Assembly: GCF_964355755.1 (NCBI RefSeq)
Contig: NC_092671.1
Span: 21,480,001-21,544,000, forward strand
Direction of reading: 5' to 3'
DNA from: Antedon mediterranea
Taxonomy: Eukaryota; Echinodermata; Crinoidea; Comatulida; Antedonidae
Length of the DNA: 64,000 nucleotides
Below are positions 39,401-52,200 of the stretch, piece after piece. The position numbers and the translations under genes are program-made. Below the pieces are notes generated by a model that saw nothing but the letters and a program-made list of their open reading frames with translations, was not told the origin of the DNA and did no database searches. Position 1 is the stretch's first letter. Each line of letters starts with the position of its first letter.

Positions 39401-42400
39401 TCGCATTTGGAGACGTTGTAGACCATTTTGTGATTTTCGAAAAAACTTGTTAACATAAAAACACCAAAGTTTACAGAATAGCTTCAAATCGCATTTGGAG
39501 ACGTTTTAGACAATTTTGTGCATTTCGATGAAACTTGGTTACACAAAAACATCAAAGTGCTTAAAATCACATTATAAACCGTTTTAGACCATTTGAGCAT
39601 TTCCATAACACTTTTCACACAAAAACATCAAAGGGCACAATATAGCTTAATATCCTATTTAAAAACGTTTTAGACCATTTTGAGCATTTCGACAAAACTT
39701 TTTCACACAAAACACCAAAGTGCTTAGAATACCTTCAAATCGCATTTGGAGACGTTTTAGACCATTTTGTGATTTTCGAAAAAACTTAACATAAAAACAT
39801 CAAAGTTTACAGAATAGCTTCAAATCGCATTTGGAGACGTTTTAAACCATTTTGTGATTTTCGAAAAAACTTGTTAACATAAAAACACCAAAATGTTTAG
39901 AATAGCTTCAAATCGCATTTGGAGACGTTTTAGACCATTTTGTGATTTTCGAAAAAACTTGTTAACACAAAAACACCAAAGTGATTAGAATAGCTTCAAA
40001 TCGCATTTGGAGACGTTTTAGACCATTTTGTGATTTTCGAAAAAACTTGTTAACATAAAAACACCAAAGTGATTAGAATAGCTTCAAATCGCATTTGGAG
40101 ACGTTTTAGACCATTTTGTGCATTTCGATGAAACTTGGTTACGCAAAAACATCAAAGTGCTTAAAATCACATTATAAACCGTTTTAGACCATTTTGAGCA
40201 TATCGATAACACTTTTTACACAAAACGCTAAAGTGCTTAGAATAGCTTCAAATCGCATTTGGAGACGTTTTAGACCATTTTGTGATTTTCGACAAAACTT
40301 TTTCACACAAAACACCAAAGTGCTTAGAATACCTTCAAATCGCATTTGGAGACGTTTTAGACCATTTTGTGCATTTCGATGAAACTTGGTTACGCAAAAA
40401 CATCAAAGTGCTTAAAATCACATTATAAACCGTTTTAGACCATTTTGAGCATATCGATAACACTTTTTACACAAAACGCTAAAGTGCTTAGAATAGCTTC
40501 AAATCGCATTTGGAGACGTTTTAGACCATTTTGTGATTTTCGACAAAACTTTTTCACACAAAACACCAAAGTGCTTAGAATACCTTCAAATCGCATTTGG
40601 AGACGTTTTAGACCATTTTGTGATTTTCGAAAAAACTTGTTAACATAAAAACATCAAAGTGTACAGAATAGCTTCAAATCGCATTTGGAGACGTTTTAGA
40701 CCATTTTGTGATTTTCGAAAAAACTTGTTAACATAAAAACACCAAAGTGCTTAGAATAGCTTCAAATCGCATTAGGAGACGTTTTAGACCATTTTGTGAT
40801 TTTCGAAAAAACTTGTTAACATAAAAACACCAAAGTGCTTAGAATAGCTTCAAATCGCATTTGGAGACGTTTTAGACCATTTTGTGATTTTCGAAAAAAC
40901 TTGTTAACATAAAAACACCAAAGTTCTTAAAATAGCTTCAAATCGCATTTGGAGACGTTTTAGACCATTTTGTGATTTTCGAAAAAACTTGTTAACATAA
41001 AAACACCAAAGTGTTTAGAAAAGCTTCAAATCGCATTTGGAGACGTTTTAGACCATTTTGGGATTTTTGAAAAAACTTGTTAACATAAAAACACCAAAGT
41101 GCTTAGAATAGCTTCAAATCGCATTTGGAGACGTTTTAGACCATTTTGTAATTTTCAAAAAAACTTGTTAACATAAAAACACCAAAGTTCTTAGAATAGC
41201 TTCAAATCGCATTTGGAGACGTTTTAGACCATTTTGTGCATTTCGATGAAACTTGGTTACACAAAAACATCAAAGTGCTTAAAATCACGTTATAAACCGT
41301 TTTAGACCATTTGAGCATTTCGATAACACTTTTCACACAAAAACATCAAAGGGCACAATATAGCTTAATATCCTATTTAAAAACGTTTTAGACCATTTTG
41401 AGCATTTCGACAAAACTTTTTCACACAAAACACCAAAGTGCTTAGAATACCTTCAAATCGCATTTGGAGACGTTTTAGACAATTTTGTGATTTTCGAAAA
41501 AACTTAACATAAAAACATCAAAGTTTACAGAATAGCTTCAAATCGCATTTGGAGACGTTTTAGACCATTTTGTGATTTTCGAAAAAACTTGTTAACATAA
41601 AAACACCAAAGTGCTTAGAATAGCTTCAAATCGCATTTGGAGACGTTTTAAACCATTTTGTGATTTTCGAAAAAACTTGTTAACATAAAAACACCAAAAT
41701 GTTTAGAATAGCTTCAAATCGCATTTGGAGACGTTTTAGACCATTTTGTGATTTTCGAAAAAACTTGTTAACACAAAAACACCAAAGTGATTAGAATAGC
41801 TTCAAATCGCATTTGGAGACGTTTTAGACCATTTTGTGATTTTCGAAAAAACTTGTTAACATAAAAACACCAAAGTGATTAGAATAGCTTCAAATCGCAT
41901 TTGGAGACGTTTTAGACCATTTTGTGCATTTCGAGGAAACTTGGTTACGCAAAAACATCAAAGTGCTTAAAATCACATTATAAACCGTTTTAGACCATTT
42001 TGAGCATATCGATAACACTTTTTACACAAAACACCAAAGTGCTTAGAATAGCTTCAAATCGCATTTGGAGACGTTTTAGACCATTTTGTGATTTTCGACA
42101 AAACTTTTTCACACAAAACACCAAAATGCTTAGAATACCTTCAAATCGCATTTGGAGAGGTTTTAGACCATTTTGTGATTTTCGAAAAAACTTGTTAACA
42201 TAAAAACATCAAAGTGTACAGAATAGCTTCAAATCGCATTTGGAGACGTTTTAGACCATTTTGTGATTTTCGAAAAAACTTGTTAACATAAAAACACCAA
42301 AGTGCTTAGAATAGCTTCAAATCGCATTAGGAGACGTTTTAGACCATTTTGTGATTTTCGAAAAACTTGTTAACATAAAAACACCAAAGTGCTTAGAATA

Positions 42401-45400
42401 GCTTCAAATCGCATTTGGAGACGTTTTAGACCATTTTGTGATTTTCGAAAAAACTTGTTAACATAAAAACACCAAAATGTTTAGAATAGCTTCAAATCGC
42501 ATTTGGAGACGTTTTAGACCATTTTGTGATTTTCGAAAAAACTTGTTAACACAAAAACACCAAAGTGATTAGAATAGCTTCAAATCGCATTTGGAGACGT
42601 TTTAGACCATTTTGTGCATTTCGATGAAACTTGGTTACGCAAAAACATCAAAGTGCTTAAAATCACATTATAAACCGTTTTAGACCATTTTGAGCATATC
42701 GATAACACTTTTCACACAAAAACATCAAAGAGCACAATATAGCTTAATATCGTATTTAAAAACGTTTTAGACCATTTTGAGCATTTCGACAAAACTTTTT
42801 CACACAAAACACCAAAGTGCTTAGAATAGCTTCAAATCGCATTTGGAGACGTTTTAGACCATTTTGTGATTTTCGAAAAAACTTGTTAACATAAAAACAT
42901 CAAAGGGCTAAGAATAGCTTCAAATCGCATTTGGAGACATTTTAGACCAATTAGTGATTTTCGAAAAAACTTGGTTACACAAAAACATCAAAGTGGTTAA
43001 AATCACATTATAAACCGTTTTAGACCATTTTGAGCATTTCGATAACACTTTTTACACAAAAACATCAAAGTGCTTAGAATAGCTTCAAATCGCATTTGGA
43101 GACGTTTTAGACCATTTTGTGATTTTTGAAAAAAACTTTTTAACATAAAAACACCAAACTGCTAAGAATAGCTTCAAATCGCATATGGAGACAATTTAGA
43201 CCATTTTGTGATTTTCGAAAAAACTTGTTAACATAAAAACACCAAAGTGCTTAGAATACCTTCAAATCGCATTTGGAGACGTTTTAGACCATTTTGTGAT
43301 TTTCCAAAAAACTTGTTAACATAAAAACATCAAAGTGTACAGAATAGCTTCAAATCGCATTTGGAGACGTTTTAGACCATTTTGTGATTTTCGAAAAAAC
43401 TTGTTAACATAAAAACACCAAAGTGCTTAGAATAGCTTCAAATCGCATTAGGAGACGTTTTAGACCATTTTGTGATTTTCGAAAAAACTTGTTAACATAA
43501 AAACACCAAAGTGCTTAGAATAGCTTCAAATCGCATTTGGAGACGTTTTAGACCATTTTGTGATTTTCGAAAAAACTTGTTAACATAAAAACACCAAAAT
43601 GTTTAGAATAGCTTCAAATCACATTTGGAGACGTTTTAGACCATTTTGTGATTTTCGAAAAAACTTGTTAACACAAAAACACCAAAGTGATTAGAATAGC
43701 TTCAAATCGCATTTGGAGACGTTTTAGACCAATTTGTGCATTTCGATGAAACTTGGTTACGCAAAAACATCAAAGTGCTTAAAATCACATTATAAACCGT
43801 TTTAGACCATTTTGAGCATATCGATAACACTTTTCACACAAAAACATCAAAGAGCACAATATAGCTTAATATCTTATTTAAAAACGTTTTAGACCATTTT
43901 GAGCATTTCGACAAAACTTTTTCACACAAAACACCAAAGTGCTTAGAATAGCTTCAAATCGCATTTGGAGACGTTTTAGACCATTTTGTGATTTTCGAAA
44001 AAACTTGTTAACATAAAAACATCAAAGTGCTAAGAATAGCTTCAAATCGCATTTGGAGACATTTTAGACCAATTAGTGATTTTCGAAAAAACTTGGTTAC
44101 ATAAAAACATCAAAGTGGTTAAAATCACATTATAAACCGTTTTAGACCATTTTGAGCATTTCGATAACACTTTTCACACAAAAACATCAAAGTGCTTAGA
44201 ATAGCTTCAAATCGCATTTGGAGACGTTTTAGACCATTTTGTGATTTTCGAAAAAAACTTTTTAACATAAAAACACCAAACTTCTAAGAATAGCTTCAAA
44301 TCGCATATGGAGACAATTTAGACCATTTTGTGATTTTCGAAAAAACTTGTTAACATAAAAACACCAAAGTGCTAAGAATAGCTTCAAATCGCATATGGAG
44401 ACAATTTAGACCATTTTGTGATTTTCGAAAAAACTTGTTAACATAAAAACACCAAAGTGCTTAGAATACCTTCAAATCGCATTTGGAGACGTTTAAGACC
44501 ATTTTGTGATTTTCGAAAAAACTTGTTAACATAAAAACACCAAAGTGCTTAGAATAGCTTCAAATCGCATTTGGAGACGTTTTAGACCAATTTGTGATTT
44601 TCGAAAAAACTTGGTTACACAAAAACATCAAAGTGGATAAAAGCACATTATAAACCGTTTTAGACCATTTTGAGCATTTCGATAACACATTTCACACAAA
44701 AACATCAAAGAGCACAAAATAGCTTAATATCGTATTTAAAAACGTTTTAAACCATTTTGAGCATTTCGACAAAACTTTTTCACACAAAACACCAAAGTGT
44801 TTAGAAAAGCTTCAAATCGCATTTGGAGACGTTTTAGACCATTTTGTGATTTTCGAAAAAACTTGTTAACACAAAAACACCAAAGTGATTAGAATAGCTT
44901 CAAATCGCATTTGGAGACGTTTTAGACCATTTTGTGATTTTCGAAAAAACTTGTTAACATAAAAACACCAAAGTGATTAGAATAGCTTCAAATCGCATTT
45001 GGAGACGTTTTAGACCATTTTGTGCATTTCGATGAAACTTGGTTACGCAAAAACATCAAAGTAATAATCACATTATAAACAGTTTTAGACCATTTTGAGC
45101 ATATCGATAAAACTTTTTACACAAAACACCAAAGTGCTTAGAATAGCTTCAAATCGCATTTGGAGACGTTTTAGACCATTTTGTGATTTTCGACAAAACT
45201 TTTTCACACAAAACACCAAAGTGCTTAGAATACCTTCAAATCGCATTTGGAGACGTTTTAGACCATTTTGTGATTTTCGAAAAAACTTGTTAACATAAAA
45301 ACATCAAAGTGTACAGATTAGCTTCAAATCGCATTTGGAGACGTTTTAGACCATTTTGTGATTTTCGAAAAAACTTGTTAACATAAAAACACCAAAGTGC

Positions 45401-48400
45401 TTAGAATAGCTTCAAATCGCATTAGGAGACGTTTTAGACCATTTTGTTATTTTCGAAAAAACTTGTTAACATAAAAACACCAAAATGTTTAGAATAGCTT
45501 CAAATCGCATTTGGAGACGTTTTAGACCATTTTGTGATTTTCGAAAAAACTTGTTAACATAAAAACACCAAAGTGCTTAGAATACCTTCAAATCGCATTT
45601 GGAGACGTTTTAGACCATTTTGTGATTTTCCAAAAAACTTGTTAACATAAAAACATCAAAGTGTACAGAATAGCTTCAAATCGCATTTGGAGACGTTTTA
45701 GACCATTTTGTGATTTTCGAAAAAACTTGTTAACATAAAAACACCAAAGTGCTTAGAATAGCTTCAAATCGCATTAGGAGACGTTTTAGACCATTTTGTG
45801 ATTTTCGAAAAAACTTGTTAACATAAAAACACCAAAGTGCTTAGAATAGCTTCAAATCGCATTTGGAGACGTTTTAGACCATTTTGTGATTTTCGAAAAA
45901 ACTTGTTAACATAAAAACACCAAAATGTTTAGAATAGCTTCAAATCACATTTGGAGACGTTTTAGACCATTTTGTGATTTTCGAAAAAACTTGTTAACAC
46001 AAAAACACCAAAGTGATTAGAATAGCTTCAAATCGCATTTGGAGACGTTTTAGACCAATTTGTGCATTTCGATGAAACTTGGTTACGCAAAAACATCAAA
46101 GTGCTTAAAATCACATTATAAACCGTTTTAGACCATTTTGAGCATATCGATAACACTTTTCACACAAAAACATCAAAGAGCACAATATAGCTTAATATCT
46201 TATTTAAAAACGTTTTAGACCATTTTGAGCATTTCGACAAAACTTTTTCACACAAAACACCAAAGTGCTTAGAATAGCTTCAAATCGCATTTGGAGACGT
46301 TTTAGACCATTTTGTGATTTTCGAAAAAACTTTTTCACACAAAACACCAAAGTGCTTAGAATACCTTCAAATCGCATTTGGAGACGTTTTAGACCATTTT
46401 GTGATTTTCGAAAAAACTTGTTAACATAAAAACATCAAAGTGTACAGAATAGCTTCAAATCGCATTTGGAGACGTTTTAGACCATTTTGTGATTTTCGAA
46501 AAAACTTGTTAACATAAAAACACCAAAGTGCTTAGAATAGCTTCAAATCGCATTAGGAGACGTTTTAGACCATTTTGTGATTTTCGAAAAAACTTGTTAA
46601 CACAAAAACACCAAAGTGCTTAGAATAGCTTCAAATCGCATTTGGAGACGTTTTAGACCATTTTGTGATTTTCGAAAAAACTTGTTAACATTAAAACACC
46701 AAAATGTTTAGAATAGCTTCAAATCGCATTTGGAGACGTTTTAGACCATTTTGTGATTTTCGAAAAAACTTGTTAACACAAAAACACCAAAGTGATTAGA
46801 ATAGCTTCAAATCGCATTTGGAGACGTTTTAGACCATTTTGTGCATTTCGATGAAACTTGGTTACGGAAAAACATCAAAGTGCTTAAAATCACATTATAA
46901 ACCGTTTTAGACCATTTTGAGCATATCGATAACACTTTTCACACAAAAACATCAAAGAGCACAATATAGCTTAATATCGTATTTAAAAACGTTTTAGACC
47001 ATTTTGAGCATTTCGACAAAACTTTTTCACACAAAACACCAAAGTGCTTAGAATAGCTTCAAATCGCATTTGGAGACGTTTTAGACCATTTTGTGATTTT
47101 CGAAAAAACTTGTTAACATAAAAACACCAAAGTGATTAGAATAGCTTCAAATCGCATTTGGAGACGTTTTAGACCATTTTGTGCATTTCGATGAAACTTG
47201 GTTACGCAAAAACATCAAAGTAATAATCACATTATAAACAGTTTTAGACCATTTTGAGCATATCGATAAAACTTTTTACACAAAACACCAAAGTGCTTAG
47301 AATAGCTTCAAATCGCATTTGGAGACGTTTTAGACCATTTTGTGATTTTCGACAAAACTTTTTCACACAAAACACCAAAGTGCTTAGAATACCTTCAAAT
47401 CGCATTTGGAGACGTTTTAGACCATTTTGTGATTTTCGAAAAAACTTGTTAACATAAAAACATCAAAGTGTACAGATTAGCTTCAAATCGCATTTGGAGA
47501 CGTTTTAGACCATTTTGTGATTTTCGAAAAAACTTGTTAACATAAAAACACCAAAGTGCTTAGAATAGCTTCAAATCGCATTAGGAGACGTTTTAGACCA
47601 TTTTGTTATTTTCGAAAAAACTTGTTAACATAAAAACACCAAAATGTTTAGAATAGCTTCAAATCGCATTTGGAGACGTTTTAGACCATTTTGTGATTTT
47701 CGAAAAAACTTGTTAACATAAAAACACCAAAGTGCTTAGAATACCTTCAAATCGCATTTGGAGACGTTTTAGACCATTTTGTGATTTTCCAAAAAACTTG
47801 TTAACATAAAAACATCAAAGTGTACAGAATAGCTTCAAATCGCATTTGGAGACGTTTTAGACCATTTTGTGATTTTCGAAAAAACTTGTTAACATAAAAA
47901 CACCAAAGTGCTTAGAATAGCTTCAAATCGCATTAGGAGACGTTTTAGACCATTTTGTGATTTTCGAAAAAACTTGTTAACATAAAAACACCAAAGTGCT
48001 TAGAATAGCTTCAAATCGCATTTGGAGACGTTTTAGACCATTTTGTGATTTTCGAAAAAACTTGTTAACATAAAAACACCAAAATGTTTAGAATAGCTTC
48101 AAATCACATTTGGAGACGTTTTAGACCATTTTGTGATTTTCGAAAAAACTTGTTAACACAAAAACACCAAAGTGATTAGAATAGCTTCAAATCGCATTTG
48201 GAGACGTTTTAGACCAATTTGTGCATTTCGATGAAACTTGGTTACGCAAAAACATCAAAGTGCTTAAAATCACATTATAAACCGTTTTAGACCATTTTGA
48301 GCATATCGATAACACTTTTCACACAAAAACATCAAAGAGCACAATATAGCTTAATATCTTATTTAAAAACGTTTTAGACCATTTTGAGCATTTCGACAAA

Positions 48401-49080
48401 ACTTTTTCACACAAAACACCAAAGTGCTTAGAATAGCTTCAAATCGCATTTGGAGACGTTTTAGACCATTTTGTGATTTTCGAAAAAACTTTTTCACACA
48501 AAACACCAAAGTGCTTAGAATACCTTCAAATCGCATTTGGAGACGTTTTAGACCATTTTGTGATTTTCGAAAAAACTTGTTAACATAAAAACATCAAAGT
48601 GTACAGAATAGCTTCAAATCGCATTTGGAGACGTTTTAGACCATTTTGTGATTTTCGAAAAAACTTGTTAACATAAAAACACCAAAGTGCTTAGAATAGC
48701 TTCAAATCGCATTAGGAGACGTTTTAGACCATTTTGTGATTTTCGAAAAAACTTGTTAACACAAAAACACCAAAGTGCTTAGAATAGCTTCAAATCGCAT
48801 TTGGAGACGTTTTAGACCATTTTGTGATTTTCGAAAAAACTTGTTAACATTAAAACACCAAAATGTTTAGAATAGCTTCAAATCGCATTTGGAGACGTTT
48901 TAGACCATTTTGTGATTTTCGAAAAAACTTGTTAACACAAAAACACCAAAGTGATTAGAATAGCTTCAAATCGCATTTGGAGACGTTTTAGACCATTTTG
49001 TGCATTTCGATGAAACTTGGTTACGGAAAAACATCAAAGTGCTTAAAATCACATTATAAACCGTTTTAGACCATTTTGAG
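36419..49080 (+). repeat. Higher-order repeat copy U3, shortened and SINE-less
   Basis: Aligned to U1 at +36233 (landmarks at 36757, 40194, 40445, 42000 and 45095). It starts inside the unit, lacking the first 185 bases. It keeps the two monomers that U2 lost. Up to about 44.8 kb it follows the U1 region ending near 8.6 kb. From about 45.1 kb it follows the U1 region beginning at 16044, so roughly 7.2 kb including the SINE is absent. A 2159-bp tandem duplication follows (about 44890-47048 and 47049-49207). The 3' limit is approximate because U3 passes into rearranged sequence without a clear boundary. Confidence 0.75.
44890..47048 (+). repeat. 2159-bp tandem duplication in U3, copy 1
   Basis: Landmarks at 44941, 45095, 45456 and 46866 recur 2159 bp later. 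It carries the private AACATTAAAACACC change (about 46688) and GGTTACGGAAAAAC, both repeated in copy 2. Neither U1, U2 nor U4 has this duplication, so it is younger than the HOR. Boundaries are uncertain by about one monomer. Confidence 0.82.
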
Positions 49081-49207
49081 CATATCGATAACACTTTTCA
49101 CACAAAAACATCAAAGAGCACAATATAGCTTAATATCGTATTTAAAAACGTTTTAGACCATTTTGAGCATTTCGACAAAACTTTTTCACACAAAACACCA
49201 AAGTGCT
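47049..49207 (+). repeat. 2159-bp tandem duplication in U3, copy 2
   Basis: Second copy, including the AACATTAAAACACC change at about 48847 and GGTTACGGAAAAAC at about 49020. Homology to copy 1 continues to about 49281, after which this copy reads AACATCAAAGGGCTAAG while copy 1 leads back into AACACCAAAGTGATTAG. Confidence 0.82.
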
Positions 49208-52200
49208 TAGAATAGCTTCAAATCGCATTTGGAGACGTTTTAGACCATTTTGTGATTTTCGAAAAAACTTGTTAACATAAAAACATCAAAGGGCTAAGAA
49301 TAGCTTCAAATCGCATTTGGAGACATTTTAGACCAATTAGTGATTTTCGAAAAAACTTGGTTACACAAAAACATCAAAGTGGTTAAAATCACATTATAAA
49401 CCGTTTTAGACCATTTTGAGCATTTCGATAACACTTTTTACACAAAAACATCAAAGTGCTTAGAATAGCTTCAAATCGCATTTGGAGACGTTTTAGACCA
49501 TTTTGTGATTTTCGAAAAAAACTTTTTAACATAAAAACACCAAACTGCTAAGAATAGCTTCAAATCGCATATGGAGACAATTTAGACCATTTTGTGATTT
49601 TCGAAAAAACTTGTTAACATAAAAACACCAAAGTGCTTAGAATACCTTCAAATCGCATTTGGAGACGTTTTAGACCATTTTGTGATTTTCCAAAAAACTT
49701 GTTAACATAAAAACATCAAAGTGTACAGAATAGCTTCAAATCGCATTTGGAGACGTTTTAGACCATTTTGTGATTTTCGAAAAAACTTGTTAACATAAAA
49801 ACACCAAAGTGCTTAGAATAGCTTCAAATCGCATTAGGAGACGTTTTAGACCATTTTGTGATTTTCGAAAAAACTTGTTAACATAAAAACACCAAAGTGC
49901 TTAGAATAGCTTCAAATCGCATTTGGAGACGTTTTAGACCATTTTGTGATTTTCGAAAAAACTTGTTAACATAAAAACACCAAAATGTTTAGAATAGCTT
50001 CAAATCACATTTGGAGACGTTTTAGACCATTTTGTGATTTTCGAAAAAACTTGTTAACACAAAAACACCAAAGTGATTAGAATAGCTTCAAATCGCATTT
50101 GGAGACGTTTTAGACCAATTTGTGCATTTCGATGAAACTTGGTTACGCAAAAACATCAAAGTGCTTAAAATCACATTATAAACCGTTTTAGACCATTTTG
50201 AGCATATCGATAACACTTTTCACACAAAAACATCAAAGAGCACAATATAGCTTAATATCTTATTTAAAAACGTTTTAGACCATTTTGAGCATTTCGACAA
50301 AACTTTTTCACACAAAACACCAAAGTGCTTAGAATAGCTTCAAATCGCATTTGGAGACGTTTTAGACCATTTTGTGATTTTCGAAAAAACTTGTTAACAT
50401 AAAAACATCAAAGTGCTAAGAATAGCTTCAAATCGCATTTGGAGACATTTTAGACCAATTAGTGATTTTCGAAAAAACTTGGTTACACAAAAACATCAAA
50501 GTGGTTAAAATCACATTATAAACCGTTTTAGACCATTTTGAGCATTTCGATAACACTTTTCACACAAAAACATCAAAGTGCTTAGAATAGCTTCAAATCG
50601 CATTTGGAGACGTTTTAGACCATTTTGTGATTTTCGAAAAAAACTTTTTAACATAAAAACACCAAACTGCTAAGAATAGCTTCAAATCGCATATGGAGAC
50701 AATTTAGACCATTTTGTGATTTTCGAAAAAACTTGTTAACATAAAAACACCAAAGTGCTTAGAATACCTTCAAATCGCATTTGGAGACATTTTAGACCAT
50801 TTTGTGATTTTCGAAAAAACTTGTTAACATAAAAACATCAAAGTGCTAAGAATAGCTTCCAATCGCATTTGGAGACGTTTTAGACCATTTTGTGATTTTC
50901 GAAAACAACTTGTTAACATAAAAACACCAAAGTGCTTAGAATAGCTTCAAATCGCATTTGGAGACGTTTTAGACCAATTTGTGATTTTCGAAAAAACTTG
51001 GTTACACAAAAACATCAAAGTGGATAAAATCACATTATAAACCGTTTTAGACCATTTTGAGCATATCGATAACACTTTTCACACAAAAACATCAAAGACC
51101 ACAATATAGCTTAATATCGTATTTAAAAACGTTTTAGACCATTTTGAGCATTTCGACAAAACTTTTTCACACAAAACACCAAAGTGCTTAGAATAGCTTC
51201 AAATCGCATTTGGAGACGTTTTAGACCATTTTGTGATTTTCGAAAAAACTTGTTAACATAAAAACATCAAAGTGCTAAGAATAGCTTCAAATCGAATTTG
51301 GAGACATTTTAGACCAATTAGTGATTTTCGAAAAAACTTGGTTACACAAAAACATCAAAGTGGTTAAAATCACATTATAAACCGTTTTAGACCATTTTGA
51401 GCATTTCGATAACACTTTTCACACAAAAACATCAAAGTGCTTAGAATAGCTTCAAATCGCATTTGGAGACGTTTTAGACCATTTTGTGATTTTCGAAAAA
51501 AACTTTTTAACATAAAAACACCAAACTGCTAAGAATAGCTTCAAATCGCATATGGAGACAATTTAGACCATTTTGTGATTTTCGAAAAAACTTGTTAACA
51601 TAAAAACACCAAAGTGCTTAGAATACCTTCAAATCGCATTTGGAGACATTTTAGACCATTTTGTGATTTTCGAAAAAACTTGTTAACATAAAAACATCAA
51701 AGTGCTAAGAATAGCTTCCAATCGCATTTGGAGACGTTTTAGACTATTTTGTGATTTTCGAAAACAACTTGTTAACATAAAAACACCAAAGTGCTTAGAA
51801 TAGCTTCAAATCGCATTTGGAGACGTTTTAGACCAATTTGTGATTTTCGAAAAAACTTGGTTACACAAAAACATCAAAGTGGATAAAATCACATTATAAA
51901 CCGTTTTAGACCATTTTGAGCATTTCGATAACACATTTCACACAAAAACATCAAAGAGCACAAAATAGCTTAATATCGTATTTAAAAACGTTTTAAACCA
52001 TTTTGAGCATTTCGACAAAACTTTTTCACACAAAACACCAAAGTGTACAGAATAGCTTCAAATCCCATTTGGAGACGTTTTAGACCATTTTGTGATTTTC
52101 GAAAAAACTTGTTAATATAAAAACACCAAAGTACTTAGAATAGCTTCAAATCGCATTTGGAGACGTTGTAGACCATTTTGTGATTTTCGAAAAAACTTGT

